A stretch of DNA of 22,885 nucleotides from Haplosporangium gracile (taxonomy: Eukaryota > Mortierellomycota > Mortierellomycetes > Mortierellales > Mortierellaceae). Position 1 is the stretch's first letter. The number at the start of each line of letters is the position of its first letter. Where the stretch lies: positions 1 to 22,885 of the forward strand of contig JAAAUF010000681.1 in NCBI GenBank assembly GCA_015499985.1. Direction: 5' to 3'. Both the position numbers and the translations under genes were made by a program. The notes under the pieces were generated by a model. The model ran no database searches. It was not told where the DNA came from and worked only from the letters and a program-made list of their open reading frames with translations. Positions 13,606 to 22,885 of this stretch are shown one piece after another.

Positions 13606-16219
13606 TTACTTGACCATAAAGAAGCACACCCCGTTCTTGGCCCGCTCAACACCAAGCTCAAGAGCTGCCTGGGCCTCATCATCAAACCGATCGTCTTTGG
13701 CAATTGCACTGATGCTCACAGTGTTGTACAGCATCTGATACCTCCTCTGGAGCTCCTGATACTTGAGCATCTCCCGTGGATCACCTTGCCCGCTCGTTAC
13801 TAAAAAAGCCGTATTGGGCGGCATCGCCTCCACGATGGCCGCAAGACTCTTGTCAACGCTCCGAGCCGCCTCCCGAACCTCTTCCTCCGTCGCATCAATC
13901 CGATTCTCGTACGACAGAAAAGTCGTCCGTCCTTGGTCTGGGTGGTGCCCTGATCCAGTTGACACATTCGGTCCAGGTTTGCCATACTTGATCTCCAGAT
14001 CCCGAAGCCTTGCCCAAACAAAATGATGATCTTTCATGGCTTGCGGAAGAGCAGCGACAACCTCGGCATCACTGGTCGTCTTGACATATGTAGTAGCACC
14101 CTCGCAGTTGACGACAGACTCATCGTCAATCACCGCCGATGTCCTGGGCTTGGTGAATCGTTTAATCCTAGAAAAGACTGATTCCTGATCGTTGTAGTAC
14201 TCGCCAAAGCCTTGTCCATTCTTGATCTTGAGTTTGATGAGGTCCAAGCACGTGAGAGCATCCTCGATAGAGTCGTGTCCGTTGTCACCTCCGTTTTGAA
14301 TTTTGCGTTCGAGCCATCTGTGCGCCAGCCACTTCAATGAGGGTCGAGAGGGAGGCCCTCGAGTGTGATGATATGCTCTTGCCGTGTCGATAATGAATGG
14401 ATGTGCAAACTATCAGCCGTGAAAAGAAAAAACAAAAGAAATGGGCTGGAGTGAGAGCTTTGTTACACAAATCACTTTAATTAGATCAGAAAATAAAATC
14501 TCCATGCGGACAAAAACACATACTTTCAAAACCTTCATGTCGTTCTCAAGGGAGTGTCCAATAAGAATAGTGTCGTAGTTGATGAGTTCCTTCAGCTTCT
14601 TTTGAACGTCAGCAAGCCTAGTCGTCACGCCACTAAGTCGCTCTGCTGTCATTCCCGAGTACTTGGTCAGATAGTCCGTAATGGGATTGGTCGGCAAGAC
14701 CAGCTCGTCGTAAATAGCTTTTCCGTCCTCACCGATGAGTGTGATGCGCGTCAACTCTGATCCGTGCTCGGTGAGACACTATAAGAGTTAAAGCAGGAAT
14801 CAACTTGGCACGTTAACTTCCGTCTCTGAATATGATAACGAATCGCGACATAAATAGGCCCATCGCGATCGAAAAGGGGTCTCCTACCATCTCACAGTCC
14901 ATGGCGACCAGTTTCCGTTTGTCCGGGGAGACTGGGTTGGCAAGTTGATCCGTCTCAATCCAGTTAGCCTTAAGGTCTGAAGCGCCACCAGTCATGTAGC
15001 TTGGGAAAGGAAATTCTAGTTCCTGCATTTCCTGAGCTGTCAACATGTATCCGTCCCTCGTCAAATCCGGCACACGTGCTAAGAGCAAAAGCGAAGACGA
15101 CATGTCAGTCGGGTACCATGAGGGGTGACCAATGTTTGTCATCTATATGCTTCGAAAAGTCCTTTGCAATCGAAAATGAGCTAGCATACCTTTGGCTCTT
15201 GCAGCTTCACGCTTGACCTTCTCCGTGTTACTCAGAGGAATGTTGAGGATCTGACTGACAGGAGAGTATATCTTGTTCTTTTCGCCTCCAGCCTTCATGG
15301 GACTCACGACATCAAAGAATCTTTTCAAGTTCGTCATCTCCGTGATAGGCCCCTCTATCGCAGTCGATGCCCATGCCACAGGCGCTGTCCCATCCTCATC
15401 CTTATAGTCGATTCCAAAAAATGAAGGATCCAGACCTCCGACATAGAGAAGAACAACTTTTTGGATGTTGAATTTGTTCTTGACCATTATCCATGGTAGT
15501 GTCTTGGTCTCTGTCAACAGGTACACGAGTAGGTCGCGCAGATCCTGTAATCAAGATCAGAGAGTGTAAAGGGTCAGGGCGCGGTCAAATGAAGAATAGC
15601 CTGCCAAGAGTGTCCACTGCTTCCCCAATTTGTCCGATGAGCAAAATCGTAGTCCTGGTAGTACCTTGAGCTTAAGTTTCATGTGGTAGTTGCGACTGAG
15701 GAGGATCGACGGCCGACCTCCATTAAGCTGCATCAAACTAGCCTGCTTCTTCATTCCTTTCTTTAGCTTTCTCCTCTCCTCCTTTGTCATTGTATCCGCG
15801 GGTGTGGCTGCATCTAATTGCCGAACCACCAGATCTTGCGACAAAGAGTTTTATTGATCAGTACTACGGTCGATACCACAGCTGACATCATCAATCAGAA
15901 CAAAGACAGAAAGGAGCCATAAAGGAGCCACAAAGGGAGCGTCAGACGTCTACTCACCATTACTGTCACTACCCTCATTCTTCTGCTTCTTCTCGGGCGT
16001 TTCTACAGCGTCATCTTCCTCGAGGGTTGACACTTCCACAACAGCAGCAACTAGTGCCTCTGTAATAGTCGTATCTTGATCTACAGCCATAGTGTTGTTA
16101 TCGCCCGCGCCACTTTCCTCTGTCTCCTGTGTCTCGTTGGTGCCTGATGAATCAGCTGTCAATTCCCGGAATGCTTCTTCCTTCCAGACTCCGGGTGCGA
16201 ATTTGCGTTTCTTGACCAT
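13606..16219 (-). CDS. REX1: REX1/RNH70-type DEDDh 3'-5' RNA exonuclease (six exons, 678 aa)
   Basis: Exons, in gene order: 16219-15958, 15834-15665, 15544-15190, 15078-14888, 14778-14524, 14409-13606. All introns are GT-AG and the phases join, giving 678 residues. The first ~90 residues are acidic and Ser/Thr-rich and include a nuclear-type PEKKQK. The exonuclease domain starts at A321-M-D323-C-E325-M. It continues with an HGSELTRITL strand, ILIGHSLENDM (Asp406), and HDSIEDA (His456, Asp461), completing the DEDDh set. These motifs match the Rex1/REXO1 family, which trims the 3' ends of 5S rRNA, tRNA and other RNAs in the nucleus. The C-terminal 200 residues are less conserved. The exact paralogue (REX1 or REXO5-like) is not certain, but the class is. 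Confidence 0.9.
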
Positions 16220-16612
16220 TGCAGAGGGTGGGGTGCTTGCGAATGTAAAAAGTAGGGAGGGAGTGAATGTGTGAAGTGTGAAAGAGATGCACCTTTTGAA
16301 CTTGTTTCTTTTTTTTCAATTTTATTTGTAGTGACTGCAAAGCACATTGATCACGTGGGAGAAAGGGCGAAGCGACCCTAAAAAAAAGAAGTGTAGTTGA
16401 GGGAAAGTGGACAGCCTAGTCTGTTGGAAGTTGAATTGGGCAGAAGTCGAAGGAACAACGAGGAAGGAGAAGATTGCCAACGGCGTAAACAAAAGGATGT
16501 TCAAGATACATAAAGGCAACAAGAAAGAAAAAAAATCAAGGTATGAAAAAGATCGCGACCTCGGCGGAAATTCCGACGACAGGGGTCACAGCCGAATTTG
16601 TCTTTGCAGTTT
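16220..16612. other. Intergenic region between DMC1 and the exonuclease gene
   Basis: This holds the promoter of the exonuclease gene, which reads leftward, and the 3' end of DMC1. A plus-strand frame of 69 codons (16407-16616) has no feature I recognise and is probably spurious. Confidence 0.5.
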
Positions 16613-18533
16613 TTAACTGACATCAACGATGCCTCCTGCAGAAATGGCGTAGGCTAAATTGAATTTACATGAGTAAGAAAGAAGAGTAAACAAGTGGCGT
16701 TGTCACAGAAAATAAGTGCAAGCCATCTCTCTGCATCGCCTGCGGGTATATTGGGCTTACGGGCTTCAGCCTCAGGAACATCGGGACTGTCGTAGACCTT
16801 GGCTATACGCTCCTCGCCTCGTCCCTTCCGAAGATAAAGACGAGTCGTCGAAGCGTGGGCCATGATGTGGCCACCAACAGGCTTCTTGGGATCCGCGACA
16901 AAGGTGAGACCTCCACCTGGGTCTGACTGGACCTGGTTGGTTAGGTAGACTGCAACGTTGAACTCCTCGGCGATCTTGACAAGACGACTCAACATCTGAT
17001 TCAGCTTCTGTTGTCTCTCGGACAATTCGCCTCGACCAGAAAAGTCGGTTCGGAAGAGAGCGATGATGCTGTCGATTACCTATGGAGGTTAAACAGAGAC
17101 AGAGATAGAGATAGAGATATCAAATAGAGTCAATGCTAAGGACCGATGTTTCTTCTCCTGTGAGACTCTCAGTAAGAAGACATGGATCGAATAGCTTACC
17201 AAAAGTCGAAAGATGCCTCTCTCCTCAGCAAAGCGTGCAGCAATCTCGGTGATAAGGTCCATTTGGTGCTCCGAGTTGTAAGCACGAGCAACAAGAATGT
17301 TCTCAAGGGCTGCCTCAGCGTCGATACCAAAGCGCTCGGCAATCGACTTAATTCTTTCGTGGCGGAACGTTCCCTCAGTATCAATAAAGGCAGCCTAGAC
17401 ATATCAGGGAGGTGGAACGTGGGTTAGTTATGCACAAAGCTTAAGCTTATTCCCGATTTCTCATTGCAGCCAAAATAATTACAATCAAATGGTTACCTTG
17501 CCGTTGCCTCCGCCCATCTGGAGGGGAAGCTGAGCGATCACACAGAGAGTGTGCGCGATCTGAGTCTTGCCCGTTCGGAACTCGCCAAACGCCTCCGTGA
17601 GCGCCATTGTCTGAATACCACCTAGAAGTAATATGACAAAAGGGTGAATGCGTAAGTTTCAAGAAGGAAAAAGCGCGAGCGTCCATCTTCGAGTCAAATT
17701 TGAGGGTGACTTCGCTGACCTCCGAGGAGCTCGTCCAGTTGCTTGGAACCGGTGGAGATGATCAAGACTTTCTTGCGCTGAACCCTGTACTCGAGACCAG
17801 TGATGAACGAGGCGTTGTGGAGCTTGGCTGCTGCCTCCTTGAGCTTCTCAACCTTGGCCTATTGGTTAACATAAGGCAGTAACGTTCGTGAGTATAATAT
17901 GGATGAGATCTTAGAACAAGCCGGCTCTCGGTTGATCAGATTCATGCTCACCTCTGAGAATCCCTTGATGCGGCACAAGTTCTTCTTGGTCGTCATTTGA
18001 ACGCACTAAAGGGCGAAGGCAAGTGCTGTTGGTTAGCTATTACGCAATCACGAGTCAACGAAGGCAAGGGAGATGAAAACAGAAGAAGAACATACCTTGA
18101 TGGTGCATATGCCGGCTTGCTTGAGTTTGGTAATGTCGGCAGCGTTAATACCGTGGTTCTGGAGCTCATCGACATCTGTAAGAGATAGAGAAGAAGACAG
18201 CGAAAAGGGAATTTTGGTAGGTTATGTCCGATACGCCACCAAGTTTGAACATAAGGCTCAGCGACCCACGGCGAGCTTGGCAGCGATAAAAAAGAGCAGG
18301 GACGTTACCAGTGAAGAAGAGCTCCTGTAATTCGTGGGCCGATGTAGATAAGCGAAGAGAAGGAAAGAAAGACAGAAGAAGATTAGGAGGATATTTTTAG
18401 TTTCTTTGTGCAGCTAGTGGGAGAAGTCAACTTCAATGCGATTGACAGAGACAAGAATGTAAGCGGAGTGTACCTCCTCCTCGTCCTCCTCGATGGGGTC
18501 ATTCTTGTCGCGGACAACTTGATCCATGGACAT
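16613..18533 (-). CDS. DMC1: Meiotic recombinase DMC1 (nine exons, 342 aa)
   Basis: Exons, in gene order: 18533-18474, 18324-18309, 18175-18096, 18005-17952, 17858-17720, 17621-17497, 17394-17200, 17079-16761, 16653-16613. Every intron is GT-AG and phases join into 342 residues, the usual DMC1 length. The N-terminal helix-hairpin-helix region has [11 protein letters not shown] and a [14 protein letters not shown] segment. Walker A is G129-EFRTGK-T136, preceded by TEAF as in DMC1 rather than TEMF as in RAD51. Walker B is LLVIDS (Asp226), then [19 protein letters not shown] and a C-terminal [20 protein letters not shown]. It forms filaments on single-stranded DNA and drives strand exchange between homologues in meiosis. 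Exon 2 is only 16 nt. It diverges from COQ6 across about 410 bp. Confidence 0.96.
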
Positions 18534-18946
18534 GGTGACAATCGATAGAGCTTCAAGTATAGATATAGTGATGCGTAGTTATTGTGAGAGAGGAAAAGGC
18601 CAGATAGTTTTATTGTAAGAGGTAAGGTGGGAACGAAAGAAAGAAATAAAAAAAATGAGCACGTCCTTCATTTTTAATAATTTGGTAACGGGCGTTCCTA
18701 CCCCTGTTTTTTTTCATGCGGAGCTACTCCGGAGCTAATGTGACTGTCGCTCCGGTGGTTCTCGCGTGCGTGTGAAAGTGGACGTACAAAAGTCAAAAGG
18801 GGAACGGAGAGAAGGAGAGGCTTCTTCACAGTTCCGTAGCACACGTCCGTCTTCACTTACACACCCACTCATTCATCACACCGTCCAATCTCACATCAAC
18901 AACTGCTATATCAACACCAAAACTCAGTGTCGATTCATAACCAGCA
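18534..18946. promoter_or_regulatory. Divergent promoter region of DMC1 and COQ6
   Basis: This 413-bp region serves two genes facing away from each other. Near its centre is a palindrome, CGGAGCTACTCCG at 18719-18731, which is CGG-N7-CCG, the form of site bound by fungal Zn2Cys6 regulators. CCGGAGC (18729-18735) and GCTCCGG (18749-18755) form a second, overlapping inverted pair. The side facing COQ6 is CA-rich, like a fungal leader. I see no clear TATA box for either gene. Confidence 0.5.
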
Positions 18947-21032
18947 ATGTCAAGTTTACTCGCACGTGCGGCAAGGACAGGGATCCGTAGTCCATTGTCC
19001 TCCCGCCTTCACCAGCCCATGGCTGCCATTCGCTTCCAGTCGACAGAGGCCAAGGCAGCATCAACAACGGAGGAATACGATGTCGTTATCGTTGGGGGAG
19101 GCATTGCCGGAAGTGCCTTGGCCTGTGCCCTTGGTATGTTGTCCATTCACATACAGATACCAACTGCCAATACAAAAAATACACAGTTTCCGAAATAACA
19201 TATGGTGCCGCCACTCTAAACTTTAGCATCCAATAAGGCGTCCAGCACATTGAAGATCGCGCTCATTGAGGCTTTTGACCTCAGCAATCATATCAAGTGG
19301 TCCCCCCGTCCCGATCAATATTCCAACCGCGTTTCTTCCCTCACACCCAAGTCTGTCGCCTTTTTGAAGAAAATTGGTGTCTGGTCGGAGCTGGACGAGT
19401 CTCGAGTCGCCGCCTGTGAAGGGATGCAGGTCTGGGATGGTGTCAGTGGTGCCAGGATTACATTTGATGCTGCCAATGTGGACGGTGTCCAGTCTAGTTT
19501 CCTGCACCAGGTTTTTTCAGGAAATGGCTCAACACCACCTGGCGTCAACAACACTACCCAGGAGACTTTGGGCAACAGCAAGGACGCTTCACCCTTGGCA
19601 TGGATGACAGAGAACTTGCATGTCCAGTACGGACTGCAGAAGCAGATTGTGGGCCACCAGGCTCGTGGAGTCAAGCTGGATGTTTTTGAAAAGACCAAGG
19701 TACAGGGAATCACTACTGAGCAGGGCGAAGCTGCGCAGCTGCCTCAGGGAGACTGGCCCGCTGTTCGTTTGGATAACGGCAAGACCCTTGTGACGAGGCT
19801 GTTGGTTGGTGCGGACGGTGTCAACTCTCCTGTCAGATCGTTTGCCAAGATTGAATCTCTTGGGTGGGATTACTCGCAGTTCGGTCTGGTCGCTACCCTC
19901 CAGATCGATCCCTCGACCTCGACAGTGCCAGGACAGGGCAAGGGAATCGCCTGGCAGAGGTTTTTGCCCACCGGACCCGTCGCTATGTTACCTGTAAGTA
20001 ATAATCACAAAACTTGCATGTCGTGATCCTCGCGTATTTGCTTGCTGATGTGTGTGTGTTTGCCAAAAGTTATTGATCGCTTTGTTTCACGAAAATGATT
20101 CTGATCTAGTTGAACAATGAACACGCAAGTTTGGTCTGGTCGACAACTCCCAAGATTGCCCAGGATCTCAAAAAGTTGCCCGCTCGCGACTTTTGCGCAC
20201 TCGTCAACGCAGCCTTCAGCGCCAGCCCTGCAGAACTCGAGTATCTGTACAAGAATATTGGACCCGATGGCCAGCCCCTCGTTGACTTTCAGAAGGAGAT
20301 TAACTGGAGGACGAGTGTTCATGACCAGGAGGCATCTCAGACCATGGTCCTTGGAAGCAGCTCTCAGGGTGACGCTAAGCCTCCAAGAGTTGTTGACGTC
20401 CAGGAGAACACCCGAGCTCCTTTCCCCTTGAGGATGAGGAATTCGAGCAGCTATGTTGAGGATCGCGTTGTCCTTGTCGGGTATGCCGATTAGTTGTTTT
20501 CATGTCATTGCATGTAAGTATTCGTGCTGAGAATATGTGTACTAACCTGTCCCGTTTCACTCGTCTTTAGAGATGCTGCTCATACTGTCCACCCTCTTGC
20601 AGGTCAGGGATTGAACCAGGGTCTGGCTGATGTCGAGTGCCTTGCTCGTGTCGTCGAAACAAGTCTCCTCAGCGGATCCGACATCGGTAAACCCAAATAC
20701 AGAAACTTACTAACATGCAAGAAATCAAACTATTCCAACGCAAATTATTCTATCCTCCGACAGCAACCTAATCTCTCTGTGCCACCAACTTTCCCTTAAC
20801 GATACTAATAGGAAACATCCATTCATTGACTCCATACTCGAGCGAGCGCTTCTTGCCAAACTTGGCCATGCTGGGCACGGTCGACAAGCTCTCCAAGCTG
20901 TACAACACCGATTTCGGCCCCGTTGTCTGGGCGCGTTCGCTGGGACTCACTGCTGTTGACAAGATGGGACCCATCAAGACCGAGATTATGCGGTTTGCGA
21001 TGGGGTTGGAGGAGCCTTCAAAGTGGTCTTGA
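18947..21032 (+). CDS. COQ6: Ubiquinone biosynthesis monooxygenase COQ6 (five exons, 553 aa)
   Basis: Exons: 18947-19133, 19227-19993, 20110-20480, 20571-20686, 20812-21032; all introns are GT-AG and in phase, giving 553 residues. The first ~33 residues are rich in Arg, Ser and Ala with no acidic residue, as in a mitochondrial presequence. The FAD-binding motif is DVVIVGGGIAGSALACAL (GxGxxG at 50-55). LLVGADGVNSPVRS is the DG motif, and GDAAHTVHPLAGQGLN from residue 442 is the second FAD motif typical of COQ6/UbiH. COQ6 hydroxylates the ring of the coenzyme Q precursor at the inner mitochondrial membrane, in the CoQ synthome with ferredoxin as electron source. It is somewhat longer than the yeast protein. 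Confidence 0.95.
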
Positions 21033-21240
21033 AGAAACCATAAGAGGGGAGTTTTATGAAGAAAGGAAGACAAGGAGAGAAGGAGCTCCTGGATTTGGGT
21101 GTCGATGAGGATGAAATCGTAGAAGACGAAGATACATACTTTGAAACACAAAACACAAATCACCATTAGCATTGAACATTTCCCAGAAATGTATCCTGTT
21201 TATTGTTTGTTCCAGGAAGACTATTATGAAGGGACATATA
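21033..21240. other. Convergent 3' region of COQ6 and RPN13
   Basis: The 208 bp between the two stops must contain both 3' untranslated regions. I see no gene here and no canonical AATAAA on the plus strand. Confidence 0.5.
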
Positions 21241-22759
21241 TTACTTCTTGTCCTTCTTCGCCTGCTCTTGAATTGCGCTCAGGAACCCTTCCACACCTAC
21301 CAGACAATCCAAAACAAAGTCAAAAATTAACAACCCATTAGTGAACAATGTATAAACCCAAAATCAAAAATTTCTCCATATCACTTCTAACGATCCAGAA
21401 TCGCCTTACCATTACCAGCGTTAGGACCCAACCCAAACTGTCGCAGCAGCGGACCTAATTGGCCCGATTCCAGCGCAGTGCTCAGAGACACTAAAGCCTG
21501 TGAGAACTGGGGGGTCCGAACAATAGCCTGGATCTCCTCTGGTGTTCTCTCGGACGATTCTGGTAGATGTGGGAAGAGTGCTGCACAGATCTCGGGGTTG
21601 TTGAGTAGTGGTGCCACTGCTCCTGGGGTCAGAATGTGGTCCAGACGAAGATTTGATCTCTGCGCCGCTTCTAGCAAAGAGTTAAATGAGAGTGAGGGGG
21701 GGATGGGAGGTTAGATCGCGCCCTGCTCGCGGGGGTATTTGTTGACGATGTTGAAGTTTAACTTGGAGGAGTGCGTGACTTACGAGGTACTTGAAGGCCT
21801 CCGAGAAGATGGCGCAGTTGATCCATTTGTTGTGCCGTCAATGAAGGACCACCGCCAGCTGTTGCGGCGGCGGGGGCTGTAGTGCTGGGGTTGGTAGTCG
21901 AAGAAGAAACGGGTGCTGCAGGAGCAAAGGCTGCCGATGGCGCAATAGTTACTGCTGTCTTCGATGCTGGCGCAGCTATTCAAGTAAATAACGTAAGCAA
22001 TTATATCAGATTAGCCCCCAAATCTCCTGTCAAATGAAGAATAACCGCCGACAAGACAACGCATACGATCTGCCCTGCCTCAAGGTAAGGAACCTTTACC
22101 GTACCTTCAACACCTTCCATGGCATCATCCTCATCCAGATACTCCTCTTCATCATCCTCCTGTGAGTGGATCAAAGAATTGACATGCTGCAAGATGATCC
22201 GGTCCCGTGCGGTGCTGGCCTCCTGAAGCCAGTAGAACAGTTTCTGTGAGGACGACTTGAATTGGAGCATGACGACTCGTCCTGTTGTGCATTGGGGTAC
22301 TGCGATCAGTTCTGCATCTCCCGGGAACAGGATCAGGTCCTAGATGTAACCGTATCATAAGTTGTGCGAGTGAGAAATTGATTGTTGAAGTTGTCGTCCA
22401 AAGTTGTCAATTGTGCGCAATTACGGCGAGGTTGCCTGGTATGTTGCCTTACATCTTCAATTTCGCCAGATGCCCTGTTCTTCCAGAAAAAGTGCATCAG
22501 ACCGTCCTCCTCCTCAAGATATACCAGCCTAATTATGTGAAGTGAGATAGTGAGGTAACAAGTTAGAGCCTGGTAGAAGGCTTGTTGAAACGAAAGTAGT
22601 CTGCGGCATTCGGAATGAATTGGGACGGTGGGAGGGGGGATGGCATGGCAATTGGCTTTACCCTTTGGTGGGGTCTGGCTTGACGGTATTGGTTCCTGTG
22701 GTCCTGAAGCAGCGGCCTGCTTTGAATTCCAAGAGGGGCAGTTTTGTTGCTGATGCCAT
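21241..22759 (-). CDS. RPN13: Proteasomal ubiquitin receptor RPN13/ADRM1 (six exons, 305 aa)
   Basis: Exons, in gene order: 22759-22662, 22528-22453, 22339-22105, 21975-21784, 21670-21410, 21296-21241; all introns are GT-AG and in phase, giving 305 residues. Residues ~8-110 form the Pru domain: LEFKAGRC near the start, GLVYLEEEDGLMHFFWKNR, DLILFPGDAEL, then LQFKSSSQKLFYWLQEAS. An acidic segment and a low-complexity Ala/Pro/Thr linker follow. The C-terminal ~95 residues form the DEUBAD domain that recruits the deubiquitinase UCH37/UCHL5, with LTPGAVAPLLNNPEI and SALxxG-type helices. It ends in a lysine-rich tail. The protein binds ubiquitin chains at the 26S proteasome through the Pru domain. 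Having DEUBAD implies that UCH37 is also present in this fungus, unlike baker's yeast. Confidence 0.95.
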
Positions 22760-22885
22760 GGTTGTATGTGTCTTGAGTGTGAGTGTGAAGTAAAAAACCG
22801 CGACCTCAGATAATTTTATTGCGCTATTCTGGGGAGAATGGGCGCCATAATTACGTCACCGAAGCGACTCATCATAGCATCCACT
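22760..22885. other. Upstream region of RPN13 at the window edge
   Basis: This is the 5' flank of RPN13. It has a T-rich segment and no coding signal in the 126 bases visible. Confidence 0.5.

Noticed and set aside
13606..22759. A functional cluster linking REX1, DMC1, COQ6 and RPN13
   Set aside because: Their roles are unrelated and fungal neighbours are often unrelated. Nothing in the sequence, apart from one shared divergent promoter, supports co-regulation.

Overview
The window looks like nuclear DNA of an early-diverging filamentous fungus. The signs are dense genes, short GT-AG introns, T-rich intergenic DNA, TATA-type promoters and a full eukaryotic housekeeping set. Mortierellomycota is my best guess, but that is inference from general appearance and I could not run a search.

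Layout. (1) Positions 1-564 hold the 5' end of a Tc1/mariner-type transposon on the minus strand, cut by the window edge; the terminal repeat starts beside a TA dinucleotide at 565-566. (2) Positions about 850-13,225 hold a head-to-tail array, all on the minus strand, of small cysteine-rich proteins I do not recognise. Six or seven copies look intact (853, 2707, 3763, 5448, 6257, 10256, 12825). Three are broken: 8476 has lost its start codon, 9255 has a premature TAG and 11188 is frameshifted. Three more are relics (about 1993, 4508, 7487). Most share C-x2-C-x8-C-x2-C-x2-C-x2-C-C at or near the C-terminus after a fast-changing N-terminal half. A second type (8476, 9255, 10256) ends in G-R-x5-C-x-C-P. 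Repeat units also share non-coding blocks: a TATA box 90-160 bp upstream of the ATG, an upstream block at about -190 or about -300, and a short motif 150-180 bp past the stop. None has an obvious signal peptide. (3) Positions 13,606-22,759 hold four conserved multi-exon genes: a REX1-type DEDDh RNA exonuclease (minus), the meiotic recombinase DMC1 (minus), the ubiquinone-biosynthesis monooxygenase COQ6 (plus, divergent from DMC1), and the proteasomal ubiquitin receptor RPN13/ADRM1 (minus, convergent with COQ6).

I reconstructed all four housekeeping genes exon by exon. Every junction uses GT-AG and keeps phase, giving 678, 342, 553 and 305 residues. They have unrelated roles (RNA processing, meiosis, mitochondrial coenzyme Q, proteasome), so their linkage suggests no pathway.

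The array is the novel part. It looks like a rapidly evolving family under birth-and-death duplication whose copies carried their regulatory DNA with them. A metal-binding role for the strictly spaced cysteines is plausible but unproven.
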